Positions 38,600-48,361 are shown, counted from the stretch's first letter. The stretch: 64,000 nt of DNA from Candidatus Jettenia caeni (GCA_000296795.1 BAFH01000003.1:868401-932400), one strand, 5' to 3'. The notes: a model not told the origin generated them from the sequence alone. Program-made: numbers and translations.

Positions 38600-39220
38600 T
38601 TGGAATGGTTATTAGGTGGTGGTCCTATAATGATACCACTATTAATTTGTTCTGTGTTATCCCTCGCAGTAATCATTGAAAGAGCGATTAATCTGCGCAG
38701 GAATAAAATATTGAAACCAGAAATCATTCAAACTATAGAAGCAATACGGAATACAGATGATATACCTTTTGCGATTTCTAAGTGTGAGGTAATTTCAGGT
38801 CCCTTCTCGAACCTTTTACGTCGAATCCTGATCAATAACCATCTTACACGGGAGGAAAAATTTATTGATATACAGGCTGCCGGGAGACAGGAAACAAAGG
38901 TGCTTGAGAGAAGGCTGCTCGTATTAGAGGTTATTACTGCGGTAGCTCCGCTATTAGGACTGCTTGGAACGGTGCTGGGACTGGAAAATATCTTTGGAAT
39001 TATATCAGAGTTGGGTTTAGGGCAGGCTAAAGCATTTTCTGCAGGACTGGCAGAGGCTATCCGAACTACTGTATTCGGATTGTTTATTGCAATTCCATCC
39101 CTGGTTGCTTATAGTTATTTTGATAAAAAAGTAGACACCTTTGTCCTCGAAATGGAAGAATATTCCATGTATATTCTCAATAAACTTTACCCATCTAAAG
39201 AAAAAACAAAAAATCAATAA
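38600..39220 (+). CDS. exbB: MotA/TolQ/ExbB proton channel protein
   Basis: The 206-residue inner-membrane protein has three hydrophobic segments (IMIPLLICSVLSLAVIIERAI, VITAVAPLLGLLGTVLGLEN, TVFGLFIAIPSLVAYSYF), the MotA/TolQ/ExbB hallmark with the conserved small-residue Thr/Ala helices. The start is TTG at 38600, decided by the strong AGGAGGA 10 nt upstream. Second gene of a tonB-exbB-exbD operon. Confidence 0.93.
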   Translation: MEWLLGGGPIMIPLLICSVLSLAVIIERAINLRRNKILKPEIIQTIEAIRNTDDIPFAISKCEVISGPFSNLLRRILINNHLTREEKFIDIQAAGRQETKVLERRLLVLEVITAVAPLLGLLGTVLGLENIFGIISELGLGQAKAFSAGLAEAIRTTVFGLFIAIPSLVAYSYFDKKVDTFVLEMEEYSMYILNKLYPSKEKTKNQ

Positions 39221-39243
39221 CTATTTTCTATGAGAGAGAAACT

Positions 39244-39657
39244 ATGCGCTTTCGGGAAAAACGTATTACAAGATCTATCATAAATCTCACCCCAATGGTA
39301 GATATGTTGTTTCTGATACTCTTATTTTTTCTGGTCACCTCTAGTTTTACAGAACAACCAAATATTAAACTGGAACTCCCTTCTACTAAATATACATCTA
39401 CCAGCAAACTCGAAGAAAGAATCTTAACGATTTCCCGGGATGAAAAACTATTTTTTCAAAATGAACCTGTTGAAAGAAAAGACCTTATCTTAGTATTGAA
39501 AAACGCCTTTTCCAAACAAGATGACAAAACGCTTGTTCTGCGGGCAGATAAAAATGTCACGTATGGAACAGTTGTTGATATTATGGATGCGGCTAAAGGC
39601 GCTGGCTTGAAAAGGATTGTCGCTCCTACCGTCCTCGAACCCGAAAAGAATCCTTAG
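39244..39657 (+). CDS. exbD: ExbD/TolR biopolymer transport protein
   Basis: The 137-residue protein has a short cytoplasmic N-terminus and one membrane helix carrying the essential Asp (INLTPMVDMLFLILLFFLVTS), then a periplasmic domain (VLRADKNVTYGTVVDIMDAAKGAGL). It completes the proton-motive motor with ExbB. It lies 23 bp after exbB. Confidence 0.95.
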   Translation: MRFREKRITRSIINLTPMVDMLFLILLFFLVTSSFTEQPNIKLELPSTKYTSTSKLEERILTISRDEKLFFQNEPVERKDLILVLKNAFSKQDDKTLVLRADKNVTYGTVVDIMDAAKGAGLKRIVAPTVLEPEKNP

Positions 39658-39694
39658 ACTATTTAACTATCACAGACCTCCTTTGCGGCCATAA

Positions 39695-39806
39695 GATGTA
39701 GGGCGAGGCTTTAGCCTTGCCGCCCCCCGTCTGAATATATACACGAGGATGGCAACCCTGAAGGGTTGCCCCACAGAATGGAAATTCCTATGCATCAAGT
39801 CGGGTC
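39695..39806. repeat. ~112-bp dispersed repeat, copy A
   Basis: Starts GATGTAGGGCGAGGCTTTAG, then CCTTGCC, and later GGCAACCCTGAAGGGTTGCC and CAGAATGGAAATTC. It matches 42624-42737 with substitutions. It has two internal palindromes, and lies directly after exbD. Confidence 0.85.
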
Positions 39807-39839
39807 TCAGGCAACTTTTTACACCACGAAGACATATAT

Positions 39840-40274
39840 TCAGATATTAGTCAAATACTTGTCCAAAATTTTGCCAAGTTCAGGCACAGCGATCTCTACA
39901 TGTTCCTTACCCTTAGGGCGCAACCTATTATAAACCTTTATTACTGTCATGTTACTACTGGACTTAGCCCGCTGATCAGTTACCTGTAGCAGGCCTTCAG
40001 CCACATCACCAGCCCGGGCGCAGAGATACTGCTCCAGCGAACCGTTGGAACCTTCCTTCTGATAATACTGATAGTATACCTGAAGTTGCTCGATAAAATC
40101 ATCGAGCAGCGAATTGACCGACTTCTCAATCATCCTGGGCTTCAAGGCATTGACCAACCCATAAGCGGTCTTTACCACCACGCTTGACAGCCCCTTTTTC
40201 GATTTAATTTGCTGGTCAATGAGAGTAACGCAGTTAGCGACTACCAATGGACGTATGCCCGGATTTTTCGCCAA
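39840..40274 (-). CDS. DUF6918-like conserved protein
   Basis: About 144 residues from the TTG at 40274. The family pattern VVANCVTLIDQQIKSKKGLS, VKTAYGLVNALKP, LLDDFIEQLQVYY and RLRPKGKEHVEIAVPELG is recognisable as DUF6918, whose function is unknown. No ATG lies at the 5' end. The frame extends only to an ATT or CTG at 40295/40292, where a GGGAG site fits better than at the TTG; a non-standard start is likely. It looks soluble. Confidence 0.75.
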   Translation of the reverse strand: MAKNPGIRPLVVANCVTLIDQQIKSKKGLSSVVVKTAYGLVNALKPRMIEKSVNSLLDDFIEQLQVYYQYYQKEGSNGSLEQYLCARAGDVAEGLLQVTDQRAKSSSNMTVIKVYNRLRPKGKEHVEIAVPELGKILDKYLTNI

Positions 40275-40743
40275 TGTTCTTAGATCTTTCAGAATTCACT
40301 CCCTGGAAATGCTTCCACGTTTATGTGATGATAGAAATAATAAAAAATTACCTTTTATAACTCTTCAAATCCTATAAAATTTAATCTAAGAATGCAATCT
40401 TTTTTGTAGAGTAGGCAGGGGAGAACCTTGTATTCTCCCAAATGGGAAACTAGCATAAACGTTTGAATCATACAGGCCAGGGGCGAACACAAGTAGGGGC
40501 GGGTTTTAAACCTGCCCCTACAACAAAACAGTGAAATTCCTCAACGTCAATGTAAAATTGTGCCTTCGGCAACTGAATATACCCGTGCTCTTTATTATTC
40601 TTGTTGAGATGCAAGATTTTGCGTCTCTATGTACCTGAACAGATCCACCCTCTCGGGCGGGTTGAAGTTTGTAACTTGATTGTGTAGGAATTTTCATTTT
40701 CATGAAGCGGGTTTGTGGTAGGGCGGATTAAGCAGTAGCGAAT
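40275..40743. other. Intergenic stretch with repeat fragments
   Basis: It holds a GAGATGCAAGATTTTGCGTC palindrome (about 40607-40627) and copies of a GGGGCGGGTTTTAAACCTGC-like sequence. I see no gene. Confidence 0.5.
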
Positions 40744-41923
40744 CTACCAGGCACCCTCAGAGAGGTTACTATCAAAGCGGGATATGAAGACATCAGATGA
40801 AGCATTGTGAGAGGTATCATAAGCGCCTGGCGTAGTAGGGAGGTCGGTTGTTGTATTATAGGTATAACCCATTACATAGATGTTGCCCTTTGTGTCTGTA
40901 GTAATTGATTTACCATAATCACTATTAGAGCCTCCCAGAAATATGGATGCCAGGAGGGGGTCGATGATGAGTTCCTTTGATGTATCGTATGATGCTACCG
41001 TAAAGCCATAAACAAGTTGAGAAGTTGAAGAGTCAGGAGTTGTAAGTTGAGAGGTTTTTTTCTTCTTTATTCTGACTCCTGGCTTCTGTCTTCTGAACAC
41101 TATATTCCATTGCCACATCAACCCTCTTCCCCACAATCTCCTGAAAGGCTACCGGTTTGGTAAATGTCACCTTCCCTAACTCTGTCTCTACCTTACGCTG
41201 TCCTTTTTCGTTGATGTGTAATCCCCCTTGATCCCCCTTTGCAAAAGGGGGAAAAATTCTCTTGATTCAAAAAAGAGAGAGAACTCCCTTTTAATAAAGG
41301 AGAAGAATTTTCTTTGTTCTCCCTTGGTAAAGAAAGAACAGTAAAATCCCCATTTTCTAAAGGGGGTTGGGGGATTGGGAAGTTTCACACCACTCAACCT
41401 TACCTGAATCTGTCCCGGATCAGCGCCCGGCTTCACACAAAAGAGCTTCTCCACATTATCCCCATACGCCTTCAGCCTCAGCTCAATCCCCTCGTATACC
41501 TCTCCAAGGTTTACCTCTCCATAGGTCGCAATACCACTCCACCACTTCGATGGGTCATTACCTTTAAAATAACTCACCGTTGTCTCTGCCTCATCCTCTC
41601 CCTTTATCTCTGCAAGCTTCCCGTTAACAAGCTCTTCTTTTAATATCAGTCCTTTTTCACAAGACGTATTTTGGAGCATGGTATCGATAAAAGCCAGCAC
41701 AGGTGATGCGGGATGCACGGTACTTAGTGAGGTAGCCGGCAGTGTGCAGAGCGCCCGATGTACCTTGTACGATAAAGGGCAACTGAAGTCTTTTCGTTTT
41801 TTGTGCAAATGCCTCCTTTGTCAGTCTTCCTGCGTTGTCTTCCCCGAATACATAACCTCCCGTTAAAACGAGTGTACAGAAAAGAACTGCTAATGATCCA
41901 AAAAACCTCATACTCCTTTCCAT
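40744..41923 (-). pseudogene. Decayed secreted SBBP-repeat (beta-propeller) protein
   Basis: Three minus-strand frames join to one ancestral protein. The start at 41923 encodes a signal peptide (SLAVLFCTLVLTGGYVFG). A frameshift near 41750 leads to YFKGNDPSKWWSGIATYGEV and VKPGADPGQIQVRLSGVKL, typical of the domain before SBBP propeller repeats. Inserted palindromic repeats follow (41220-41375). The last frame reads TVASYDTSKELIIDPLLAS, then FLGGSNSDYGKSI, and stops at 40744 after one propeller repeat. It is clearly non-functional as read. Confidence 0.8.
41220..41375. repeat. Two copies of the TCCCCCTT/AAGGGGGA palindromic repeat
   Basis: AATCCCCCTTGATCCCCCTT, TGCAAAAGGGGG at 41220-41255, and ATCCCCATTTTCTAAAGGGG at about 41344-41375, inside the SBBP pseudogene. 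Confidence 0.8.
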
Positions 41924-42140
41924 ACATCCCCTCCTAAAAGTTTCCTGAATATGTGCGTGCTTAAGCTGATTCAATCTGCAAGACAATGTCATTTTGGTGG
42001 ATTCGCTCCGCTTAATTCACCCTACTCACTTACTCCTCAATCATTCGGAGGGGTAGATGAAACGAAGTGAATCCACCATTGCATCGTAATGACATTGACC
42101 TGCAAGGTCGAACCAACCTTATTCTTCATGTATGTCAAAA

Positions 42141-42557
42141 TTATTTGAGGAGAAATAGTCCTCCCAGGATAAGGAGCATTCCCATAACCTTTGATAGAGT
42201 AACTTCTTCTCCAAGAAATACCCAACCCAAAATAAAGGTGAACAAAGGGTAACAACTGGTGACAGGGATGATCCTCGATATCTCACCTATCTTAAGCGCT
42301 TTATAAAATACTACCTGTGCTACAAATCCTGCCAGAATGCCGGCAAGGACGAGAAAGGAAATGGATTGAATCCCCATCTTCCCAAACGATGAAAAGTCAG
42401 GGGTATACGAGAGAGCGATTACCATCCCGATAAGAATGCCTGAGCACCTTACCAGATATGCGGTTGTAGGCTCAACAGATGAGAGCCCAATCTTTTCTAA
42501 AAAGGGCACAACTCCCCAAATAAAGGCAGTAAGCAGGGCAAGTAAAAATGCTTTCAT
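42141..42557 (-). CDS. EamA-family (DMT) transporter, single-domain form
   Basis: From ATG 42557 the product has 138 residues with five hydrophobic segments: AFLLALLTAFIWGVVPFLEK, the SGILIGMVIAL helix, FLVLAGILAGFVAQVVFYKAL, RIIPVTSCYPLFTFILGWVFLGE and MGMLLILGGLFLL. This is one EamA repeat, so it probably works as a dimer like small multidrug-resistance proteins. The PVTSCYPLFTFILGWVFLGE motif is typical. Substrate unknown. Confidence 0.88.
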   Translation of the reverse strand: MKAFLLALLTAFIWGVVPFLEKIGLSSVEPTTAYLVRCSGILIGMVIALSYTPDFSSFGKMGIQSISFLVLAGILAGFVAQVVFYKALKIGEISRIIPVTSCYPLFTFILGWVFLGEEVTLSKVMGMLLILGGLFLLK

Positions 42558-42623
42558 AACACAATTATCCTCGATAAATACTATTGAGTATACCATAGGC
42601 CTTCAGCGACAAAAAACGGTGTC

Positions 42624-42737
42624 GATGTAGGGCGAGGCTTTAGCCTTGCCTCCCCGCCTGAATACCTGCACAAAGACAGTAACCCTGAAGGGTTGCCCTA
42701 CAGAATGGAAATTCTTTAATATATAAGGGTCGGGTTG
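42624..42737. repeat. ~114-bp dispersed repeat, copy B
   Basis: Partner of 39695-39806: the same order of the GGCGAGGCTTTAGCCTTGCC and AACCCTGAAGGGTTGCCC palindromes and CAGAATGGAAATTC. Confidence 0.85.
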
Positions 42738-43203
42738 AAAAGAACAAAACCAGACGAATGTTCTTTTTTACCCACCCCCGATGCCCTTCGGATGTGGCTA
42801 AGGGGTGGGCTCATTCCCCTGGAGAGACGCAAAATCCTGCCTCTCTACCATTGGGGTAGGGGGTGGGTTAACAGCATCATGAAAGACCTTGAATTTCCTC
42901 TACATGAAAACAGAATTACTCTCTATGGTCATTCAGGAATACGATTATAATACAATGAAATGAAAAATTGTCTAACAATATTTCATTAAAAAAATATCCT
43001 GCAATCTGTTATACTATATCTATATTTTCCCCATAGAAAAGGTTGTGCGCGTTCTATTTCCTTTGAGGCATATGATACGTAAGTAAGTTACGAAAATCTG
43101 TAAACAGGTTTTGAAAAGAGATATCCTGTCTTGTTAACGATAACATTTATACGGAAAGAATGCTGTACCAGTAAGTACATTCAGAACTTCGGAAAGGAAT
43201 TGT
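42738..43203. other. Intergenic stretch upstream of the aminotransferase
   Basis: It contains a GAGACGCAAAATCCTGCCTC-type repeat (about 42822-42848) and G/C-run repeats (CCCACCCCC..GGGGTGGG). No gene is seen; AAGGA precedes the ATG at 43204. Confidence 0.5.
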
Positions 43204-44382
43204 ATGTCAATATCTAACAAAGTAAAGGAAGGAATTGCCGCTTCATCCTGGGTTGTGAAAATATTTGAGGGTCATTCCCAGGGTATTTCAGAAGAGAAAG
43301 AAGTTTATGATTTTCGGCTGGGAAACCCGAAGATTGAACCTCCGGCAGAGTTTGTTGAGGAATTGAAGAAGATTGCAAATAATCCCTTTCCAGGGATGCA
43401 TGGTTACTCAGCTCTGGCAGGACATCTTCAAACACGGGATGCAATAGCAAAGACGCTGTCAAAAGAAAGAGGACTGCCTTTCACCGCGCACCATGTGATT
43501 ATGACCTCTGGCGGCGCCGGTGCATTAAATATTATCCTGAAGGCAATTCTGAACCATGAGGATGAAGTTATTGTTCTGACACCTCTTTATTTGGAATATC
43601 CCTATTATATAGATAATCACGGCGGGGTTTGTTGTGGAGTTGAAACAAATGCAGACTTCACATTAAACATTGATAGCATAGCTGCAAAGATAACTCCCCG
43701 TACTAAGGCAATTATCATAAACTCTCCAAACAATCCGACCGGGATGATTTACTCTGAAGAGAGTTTGAGATCTGTCGCAAGGATTCTGGGCGAGAAAAGT
43801 CGAGAATATGGAAAAGATATCTTTTTGATTTATGATGCTGCGTATCAGGACATCGTTTACGATGGGAATGAGCTTCCTGACATCTTTAATATCTACCCGA
43901 ATACCATCTTTGCGGCTTCGTATTCCAAACCGCTTTCGATTCCAGGGGAAAGGATAGGCTATGTGGCAGTTCATCCTGAGATAAAAAATTCCAGAGAACT
44001 TATCGAGGCACTGACATTTGCGAATCGGGTTCTTGGATACCTGAGCGCCCCTGTCCTTATGCAGCACGTCGTTGCAAATCTTCAGGGTGTTCATGTTGAC
44101 AGGGCGGAATATCAGGAAAGAAGGGATATGTTCTGTAACGCCCTGCAGGATTTTGGTTATTCATTTATACGGCCCATGGGGGCTTATTATATCTTCCCAA
44201 AAACTCCCGGAGACGATCTCATATTTGCTCAAGAACTGGCTAAAGAAGGGATACTGGTGCTTCCCGGGAAAAGCTTTGGAAGAAGCGGATACATCAGAAT
44301 AGCTTTTTGTGTAAAAAAAGAAACCATAAAAAAATCGCTCTTGGGGTTTAAAAGGATAATAGACCGTTATGCTGTAAGATAA
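43204..44382 (+). CDS. Class I/II pyridoxal-phosphate aminotransferase
   Basis: The 392-residue protein has fold-type I landmarks: the LGNPKIEPP N-terminus, TSGGAGALNIILKA (cofactor phosphate site), NSPNNPTG (residues 173-180), DAAYQDIVYDG with D211, and the cofactor lysine K242 in ASYSKPLSIPGERIGY. C-terminal GxxxRIAFC binds the substrate carboxylate. It is aspartate-aminotransferase-like; the amino acid is not determinable. Confidence 0.9.
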   Translation: MSISNKVKEGIAASSWVVKIFEGHSQGISEEKEVYDFRLGNPKIEPPAEFVEELKKIANNPFPGMHGYSALAGHLQTRDAIAKTLSKERGLPFTAHHVIMTSGGAGALNIILKAILNHEDEVIVLTPLYLEYPYYIDNHGGVCCGVETNADFTLNIDSIAAKITPRTKAIIINSPNNPTGMIYSEESLRSVARILGEKSREYGKDIFLIYDAAYQDIVYDGNELPDIFNIYPNTIFAASYSKPLSIPGERIGYVAVHPEIKNSRELIEALTFANRVLGYLSAPVLMQHVVANLQGVHVDRAEYQERRDMFCNALQDFGYSFIRPMGAYYIFPKTPGDDLIFAQELAKEGILVLPGKSFGRSGYIRIAFCVKKETIKKSLLGFKRIIDRYAVR

Positions 44383-44579
44383 ATTTAAATTCACCATTCT
44401 TCTTACTTCTTCCGCAAGGCGGTTAAGAAAGGAATTTCAAAGTTAGCCACGAATATTCACGAATAGACACGAATACTAGAGGTTATCCCAAGACCTTAAT
44501 TTAGTATCTAGAATCATTTGAGATATAGCAGGTATAAGGAGAGAATTTTTCATACTTTGTAAGCTGGTTCCTGGGGTGG

Positions 44580-44604
44580 CACTGACAAACTTTGTTTGTC
44601 AGTG
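44580..44604. repeat. 25-bp hairpin of the GACAAAC/GTTTGTC family
   Basis: CACTGACAAAC-TTT-GTTTGTCAGTG has perfect 11-bp arms. Confidence 0.85.
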
Positions 44605-44640
44605 TTTTGTAATCCATATCCATGTACGTAGGTAAATAAG

Positions 44641-44665
44641 CACGGACAAACGAAGTTTGTCCGTG
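44641..44665. repeat. 25-bp hairpin of the GACAAAC/GTTTGTC family
   Basis: CACGGACAAAC-GAA-GTTTGTCCGTG has perfect 11-bp arms and differs from its neighbour by paired changes. Confidence 0.85.
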
Positions 44666-44848
44666 CCACCTGGTCTGGAGTTATCTAAAAATCTTACTGG
44701 TAGTATCTGGAATCATGTGAAGATGGAGAGGTTTCCGTAGAAAAATAGGTTTTGGGATAGCTTCTAGAAAAATAAAAGATTTGTGCTCATTCGTGGCTTA
44801 AAAGAGTTGCCGAAGGCTTAGTTTAAAAAATGTTTAGGAATTTCAATG

Positions 44849-45151
44849 TTAGTGAAAATGGTTTTTAAACATACGGTTTAGAGCGGTATTGGGGTTAAGG
44901 TTTTTGATTTTGGGTTTTAGTTCATGGAAAAGATAAACCTTTCCCTGTTTATTTGTGTAATGTACTGGGATCATAAAGCCAGTATGACAGATATCACACT
45001 CTTCTTTGATAGGGCAAAGAGGATCACAGGCATTTTTAGTCTCCAGTAGACGTACCTCTCGTGGTAAGAGATGGAACTCATAAGAACAATACGTGCATCG
45101 AACCAGGACAGGCTGTTTCTTTTTCTTAGAGAAGAAGGGGAAAATACCCAT
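44849..45151 (-). CDS. Small zinc-ribbon-like protein downstream of the IS91-like transposase
   Basis: The ATG at 45151 has a fine AAGGAG site 7 nt upstream and lies inside the 3' end of the transposase frame (overlap about 26 bp), so the two are translationally linked. The 100-residue product shows four Cys pairs or single cysteines suited to metal binding: CTYCSYEF, CDPLCPIKEECDICHTG. It has a basic N-terminus. I recognise no named family. It may be a passenger or accessory gene of the element. Confidence 0.7.
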   Translation of the reverse strand: MGIFPFFSKKKKQPVLVRCTYCSYEFHLLPREVRLLETKNACDPLCPIKEECDICHTGFMIPVHYTNKQGKVYLFHELKPKIKNLNPNTALNRMFKNHFH

Positions 45152-46343
45152 GAGCAATCTCCTTGTGTTGAGTGATAAGAGAGTCAGAAGCAAATACGGC
45201 GGATTGTAAAACCATACGGGTCTTACACCGGGGGCACAAGAGAGGGTCATACCGGTAAGTAGTCCGGATCATATCCCTCCAGGAGAGAGAAACCTTGCCG
45301 GTGATAACCCGGTTCATCTTCAGGAGGTTATAGACAAGGGGTAAGAGTTTTCCCCGAAGTTTATGGGATAAGAATCCGTAGTAACGAATGTTTCGAAAGT
45401 GTTTATCGGGGATATGACAGATAAGCCGGGCAATAAATTCAAGTACCGGCAGAGTCATAATCTCTTGTGTTTTGGTGGAATGGTCAAGGTACTCGTAAGT
45501 AACTGATGTGCCATCATAGTCTTTGATGCGAGTTTCACCGATAGGGGGACGCTTGAGATATTTGCCAGGATAGTCAACATGAGCCTTCATACTGTTTGAC
45601 TGCCCTTTGAGATGGATGACCCATGTTTTCTCAAAGAACTGAGAAGTCCAGGAGTTAAAGAGGGTAGATGAGGTTAAATGCTTGAGATGAGAAGGGAGCT
45701 TGAGAAGCCCTTGTTTAAATTCATTCCGTAAGAGGGTAATGATTTTGTATCGCCAGGTGTTTTTGAGGGATTCATGATAGAAGTAGGCTTTGCCGATCCA
45801 TCGGGTGTGGCAAGGGGAAAGTCCTCCTGCTGTAGTAGAGAGATGGATATGGATATTCTTTTTGAGATCTCTGCCAAAGGTATGGATGGCAAGAAAGATA
45901 CCGGGAAGAAAGCCCTTAGTCTGAGCCCAATCTTTGATAAGAGTGGCAGCAATGAGGGGAATACGGTTCAAGAGAGAACGGTTCAGCCAGAAGAAGATCC
46001 AGAGTTCTTCAGGCATGGTAAAGGTAATGTGTTGCCAGGTGGTATTGGGAAGGGTATTGAGGCTGTTTTTAATCCAGATGTCATAGCCTTCTTGCCACAG
46101 GAAGGACAAAACCGGGATTTACAGCTATGAGGGACTTTCCTGCTCCTGAAAGCAGGTGGGACAGATAAACTGATGGTACCCAAGAAAAGAGGTTTTGCAG
46201 ACGAGAAGTTTTAAAACGTTGAGAATAATGCTAAGCCGAATAAGGTCACGGTGTTTGAGAAACAGTTTCCACCAGTTTCCCTTATCGAGGAAGATGTCTC
46301 TGAGTTTTATACCACGGGTACTGACATATTCCATATGCATCAT
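45126..46343 (-). pseudogene. IS91-family (Y2/HUH-type) transposase with two frameshifts
   Basis: Three consecutive frames rebuild one IS91-type protein. 46343-46125 gives the zinc-binding N-terminus (FICPTCFQEQ). A second frame gives RKVPHSCKSRFCPSCGKKA. 46109-45126 gives the rest, with the HUH-like IHIHLSTTAGGLS, the Tyr-bearing RNIRYYGFLSHKLRGK and a C-terminal zinc site (CPRCKTRM). Frameshifts lie near 46135 and 46085. IS91 elements move by rolling-circle replication and lack inverted repeats, so I cannot place the ends. Confidence 0.82.
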
Positions 46344-46826
46344 ATATACCTTGATAAAAAGATAAATTCAAAGAAAAAGTCGTTGGGTTTTGTCTTTTAA
46401 AACCCAACCTAATTTATCTACTTTCTGATCATATCTAAATCTCCTTTAAACTACGGAAAATCTTCGAATCATCCTATTATAATATCGCTCGTTAAGGCAA
46501 ACGATAAAAGCATCCTCTGCAAAAACAACCTTTTGGGCAAGGCGTTCATGCTCAGACAATTAAAGTATTCATTCCATTATTGATTATCATCGGTCGTTCT
46601 TGAGGCAACAGATTGCTTATAAAAATATCCTCGTACTGATCGTGTAATACCTAAAACGGTAATCTAATTTTCAGGAATGCCATACTATTTAATTATTGAC
46701 TTTGTTTTCAAAATAGTTAAGATGTGACCATGTCATGAGCGAAACGACAGACCACCCGGCACTGATAGTTTTATAGCTCATCCCAAATAAATTTGGAATT
46801 CCACTTCTTAATAACAAACAACATCT
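46344..46826. other. Intergenic stretch between the IS91-like element and the symporter
   Basis: It holds the hairpin repeat at 46379-46417. The rest shows no gene, and no clear ribosome binding site precedes the symporter ATG. Confidence 0.5.
46379..46417. repeat. GTTGGGTTTT/AAAACCCAAC hairpin repeat, copy 1
   Basis: GTCGTTGGGTTTTGTCTTTT then AAAACCCAACC. It matches 57560-57597, including the flanking CTAATTTAT/CTATTTAT. Confidence 0.8.
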
Positions 46827-48224
46827 ATGGAAAAATTAATAGAATTAATTCATGGAATAAATACTTTCGTCTGGGGTCTTCCGATGGTAGTTGCCATTGT
46901 TGGAATAGGACTCTTTTTAACCGTTTTGAGCCGTTTTATTCAGATACGAAAATTTATGCGGATGTGGCGTGAAACGTTTATAAGGACGTTCCGCAAGGAA
47001 TCGTCAGGCGAAGGTGATATTAGCCCGTTTCAGGCATTAAACGTTGCACTGGGAGGAACGGTAGGGGTTGGAAACATTGCAGGAGTGGCCACAGCAATTG
47101 CAGCAGGCGGACCGGGCGCAATCTTCTGGATGTGGATCTCCGGAATTGTAGGAATGGGAACCAAATTCTTTGAAGTAGCCCTCGGTATTCATTACAGAAC
47201 AAGGGAACCGGGCGGGCCAATGGTCGGCGGTCCTATGATGTACATCAGCCGGGGTATGGGCTCCCGATGGAGATGGCTCGCTTTTGCTTTTGCATTATTT
47301 GGCGCACTGGCAGCTTTTGGGATAGGGAATATGGTCCAGGCAAATTCTGTAGCAGAAGGATTACAATACTTCAATATCCCTTCCTGGATAACCGGCATTG
47401 GATTACTGATTTTCGTAGGGTTGGTAACTATTGGAGGTATAAAGAGAATTGCACACGTGGCAATGTTCTGTGTGCCGGTTATGTGTGTTCTGTATATGCT
47501 CGGCGCCGCCGCAATTATTATCTGGAAAATAAACTATATCCCTTCAGTGCTGACTATGATTATCCACGATGCATTTCATCCGAGAGCTGCAATCGGAGGT
47601 TTTGCCGGTGCAACGATCATGCAGGCGATTCGCTATGGAATATCACGGGGAACTTTTAGTAATGAAGCAGGGCTTGGCAGCGCCCCGATTGCACACGCAA
47701 CCGCCAAAACCGATCATCCGGTTCGTCAGGCATTCTGGGGCATGATGGAGGTGTTTGTCGATACCGTTATTATGTGCTCAGCAACGGCGCTGGTAATTAT
47801 TCTCACGGGCGCATGGTCGTCCGGTGAAACCGGAGCATCGCTTACGATTCATGGTTTTTCATCACTCTTCGGGCTAAAATTTGGATCTGCTCTGGTTGCG
47901 TTTTGTATGGTGCTTACGGCCTATGATACAAACATTGCCTGGTGTTTCTATGGGGAGACTTGTGCTGCTTATCTCTTAGGACATGGACGTATTGTCAGAT
48001 ACGCATACCGGTTCTTATGGCTGCCGTTTGTATTGATTGGGGCATTGTTGAAGCTCGATGCAGTATGGGGTATAGCCGACATCCTGAACGGATTGATGGC
48101 AGTACCAAATCTTATTGCACTGATTGTCCTTGCACCGTTAGTGGTAAAACTTATCCATAATTTCGAAAATAGCCTTCCCGTTAGCAGAACCTTTCCATTA
48201 CAGAAGACTCCCGGCAGGGATTAA
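46827..48224 (+). CDS. AGCS-family sodium:alanine/glycine symporter
   Basis: The 465-residue inner-membrane protein has about ten or eleven helices. Signatures: ALGGTVGVGNIAGVATAIAAGGPGAIFWMW, the AGCS motif that lines the substrate path, GISRGTFSNEAGLGSAPIAHA, and VFVDTVIMCSATALVII. It imports alanine or glycine with Na+ (or H+). Length matches the family. It appears monocistronic; the ATG has no obvious ribosome binding site. Confidence 0.95.
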   Translation: MEKLIELIHGINTFVWGLPMVVAIVGIGLFLTVLSRFIQIRKFMRMWRETFIRTFRKESSGEGDISPFQALNVALGGTVGVGNIAGVATAIAAGGPGAIFWMWISGIVGMGTKFFEVALGIHYRTREPGGPMVGGPMMYISRGMGSRWRWLAFAFALFGALAAFGIGNMVQANSVAEGLQYFNIPSWITGIGLLIFVGLVTIGGIKRIAHVAMFCVPVMCVLYMLGAAAIIIWKINYIPSVLTMIIHDAFHPRAAIGGFAGATIMQAIRYGISRGTFSNEAGLGSAPIAHATAKTDHPVRQAFWGMMEVFVDTVIMCSATALVIILTGAWSSGETGASLTIHGFSSLFGLKFGSALVAFCMVLTAYDTNIAWCFYGETCAAYLLGHGRIVRYAYRFLWLPFVLIGALLKLDAVWGIADILNGLMAVPNLIALIVLAPLVVKLIHNFENSLPVSRTFPLQKTPGRD

Positions 48225-48361
48225 TCATGTACAGCAATCTGTCATTTATACGTTAATTTACTTGACTTTACAAGGTATATGCAGATATTTATAGAAGATG
48301 TATAATCCCTTATGAGATTTTTGAAATAAACTGATTCTTACTGGACAAGAAACGGGTAACA

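Larger units (their letters stand above)
44383..44848. other. Intergenic stretch with hairpin repeats
   Basis: It carries two 25-bp hairpins (44580-44604, 44641-44665) and CACGAATA-type short repeats. No gene is seen. It lies just beyond the zinc-ribbon gene and may contain the end of the IS91-like element. Confidence 0.55.

Noticed and set aside
45774-46130. 118-codon plus-strand frame
   Set aside because: Antisense to the IS91-like transposase; a composition shadow.
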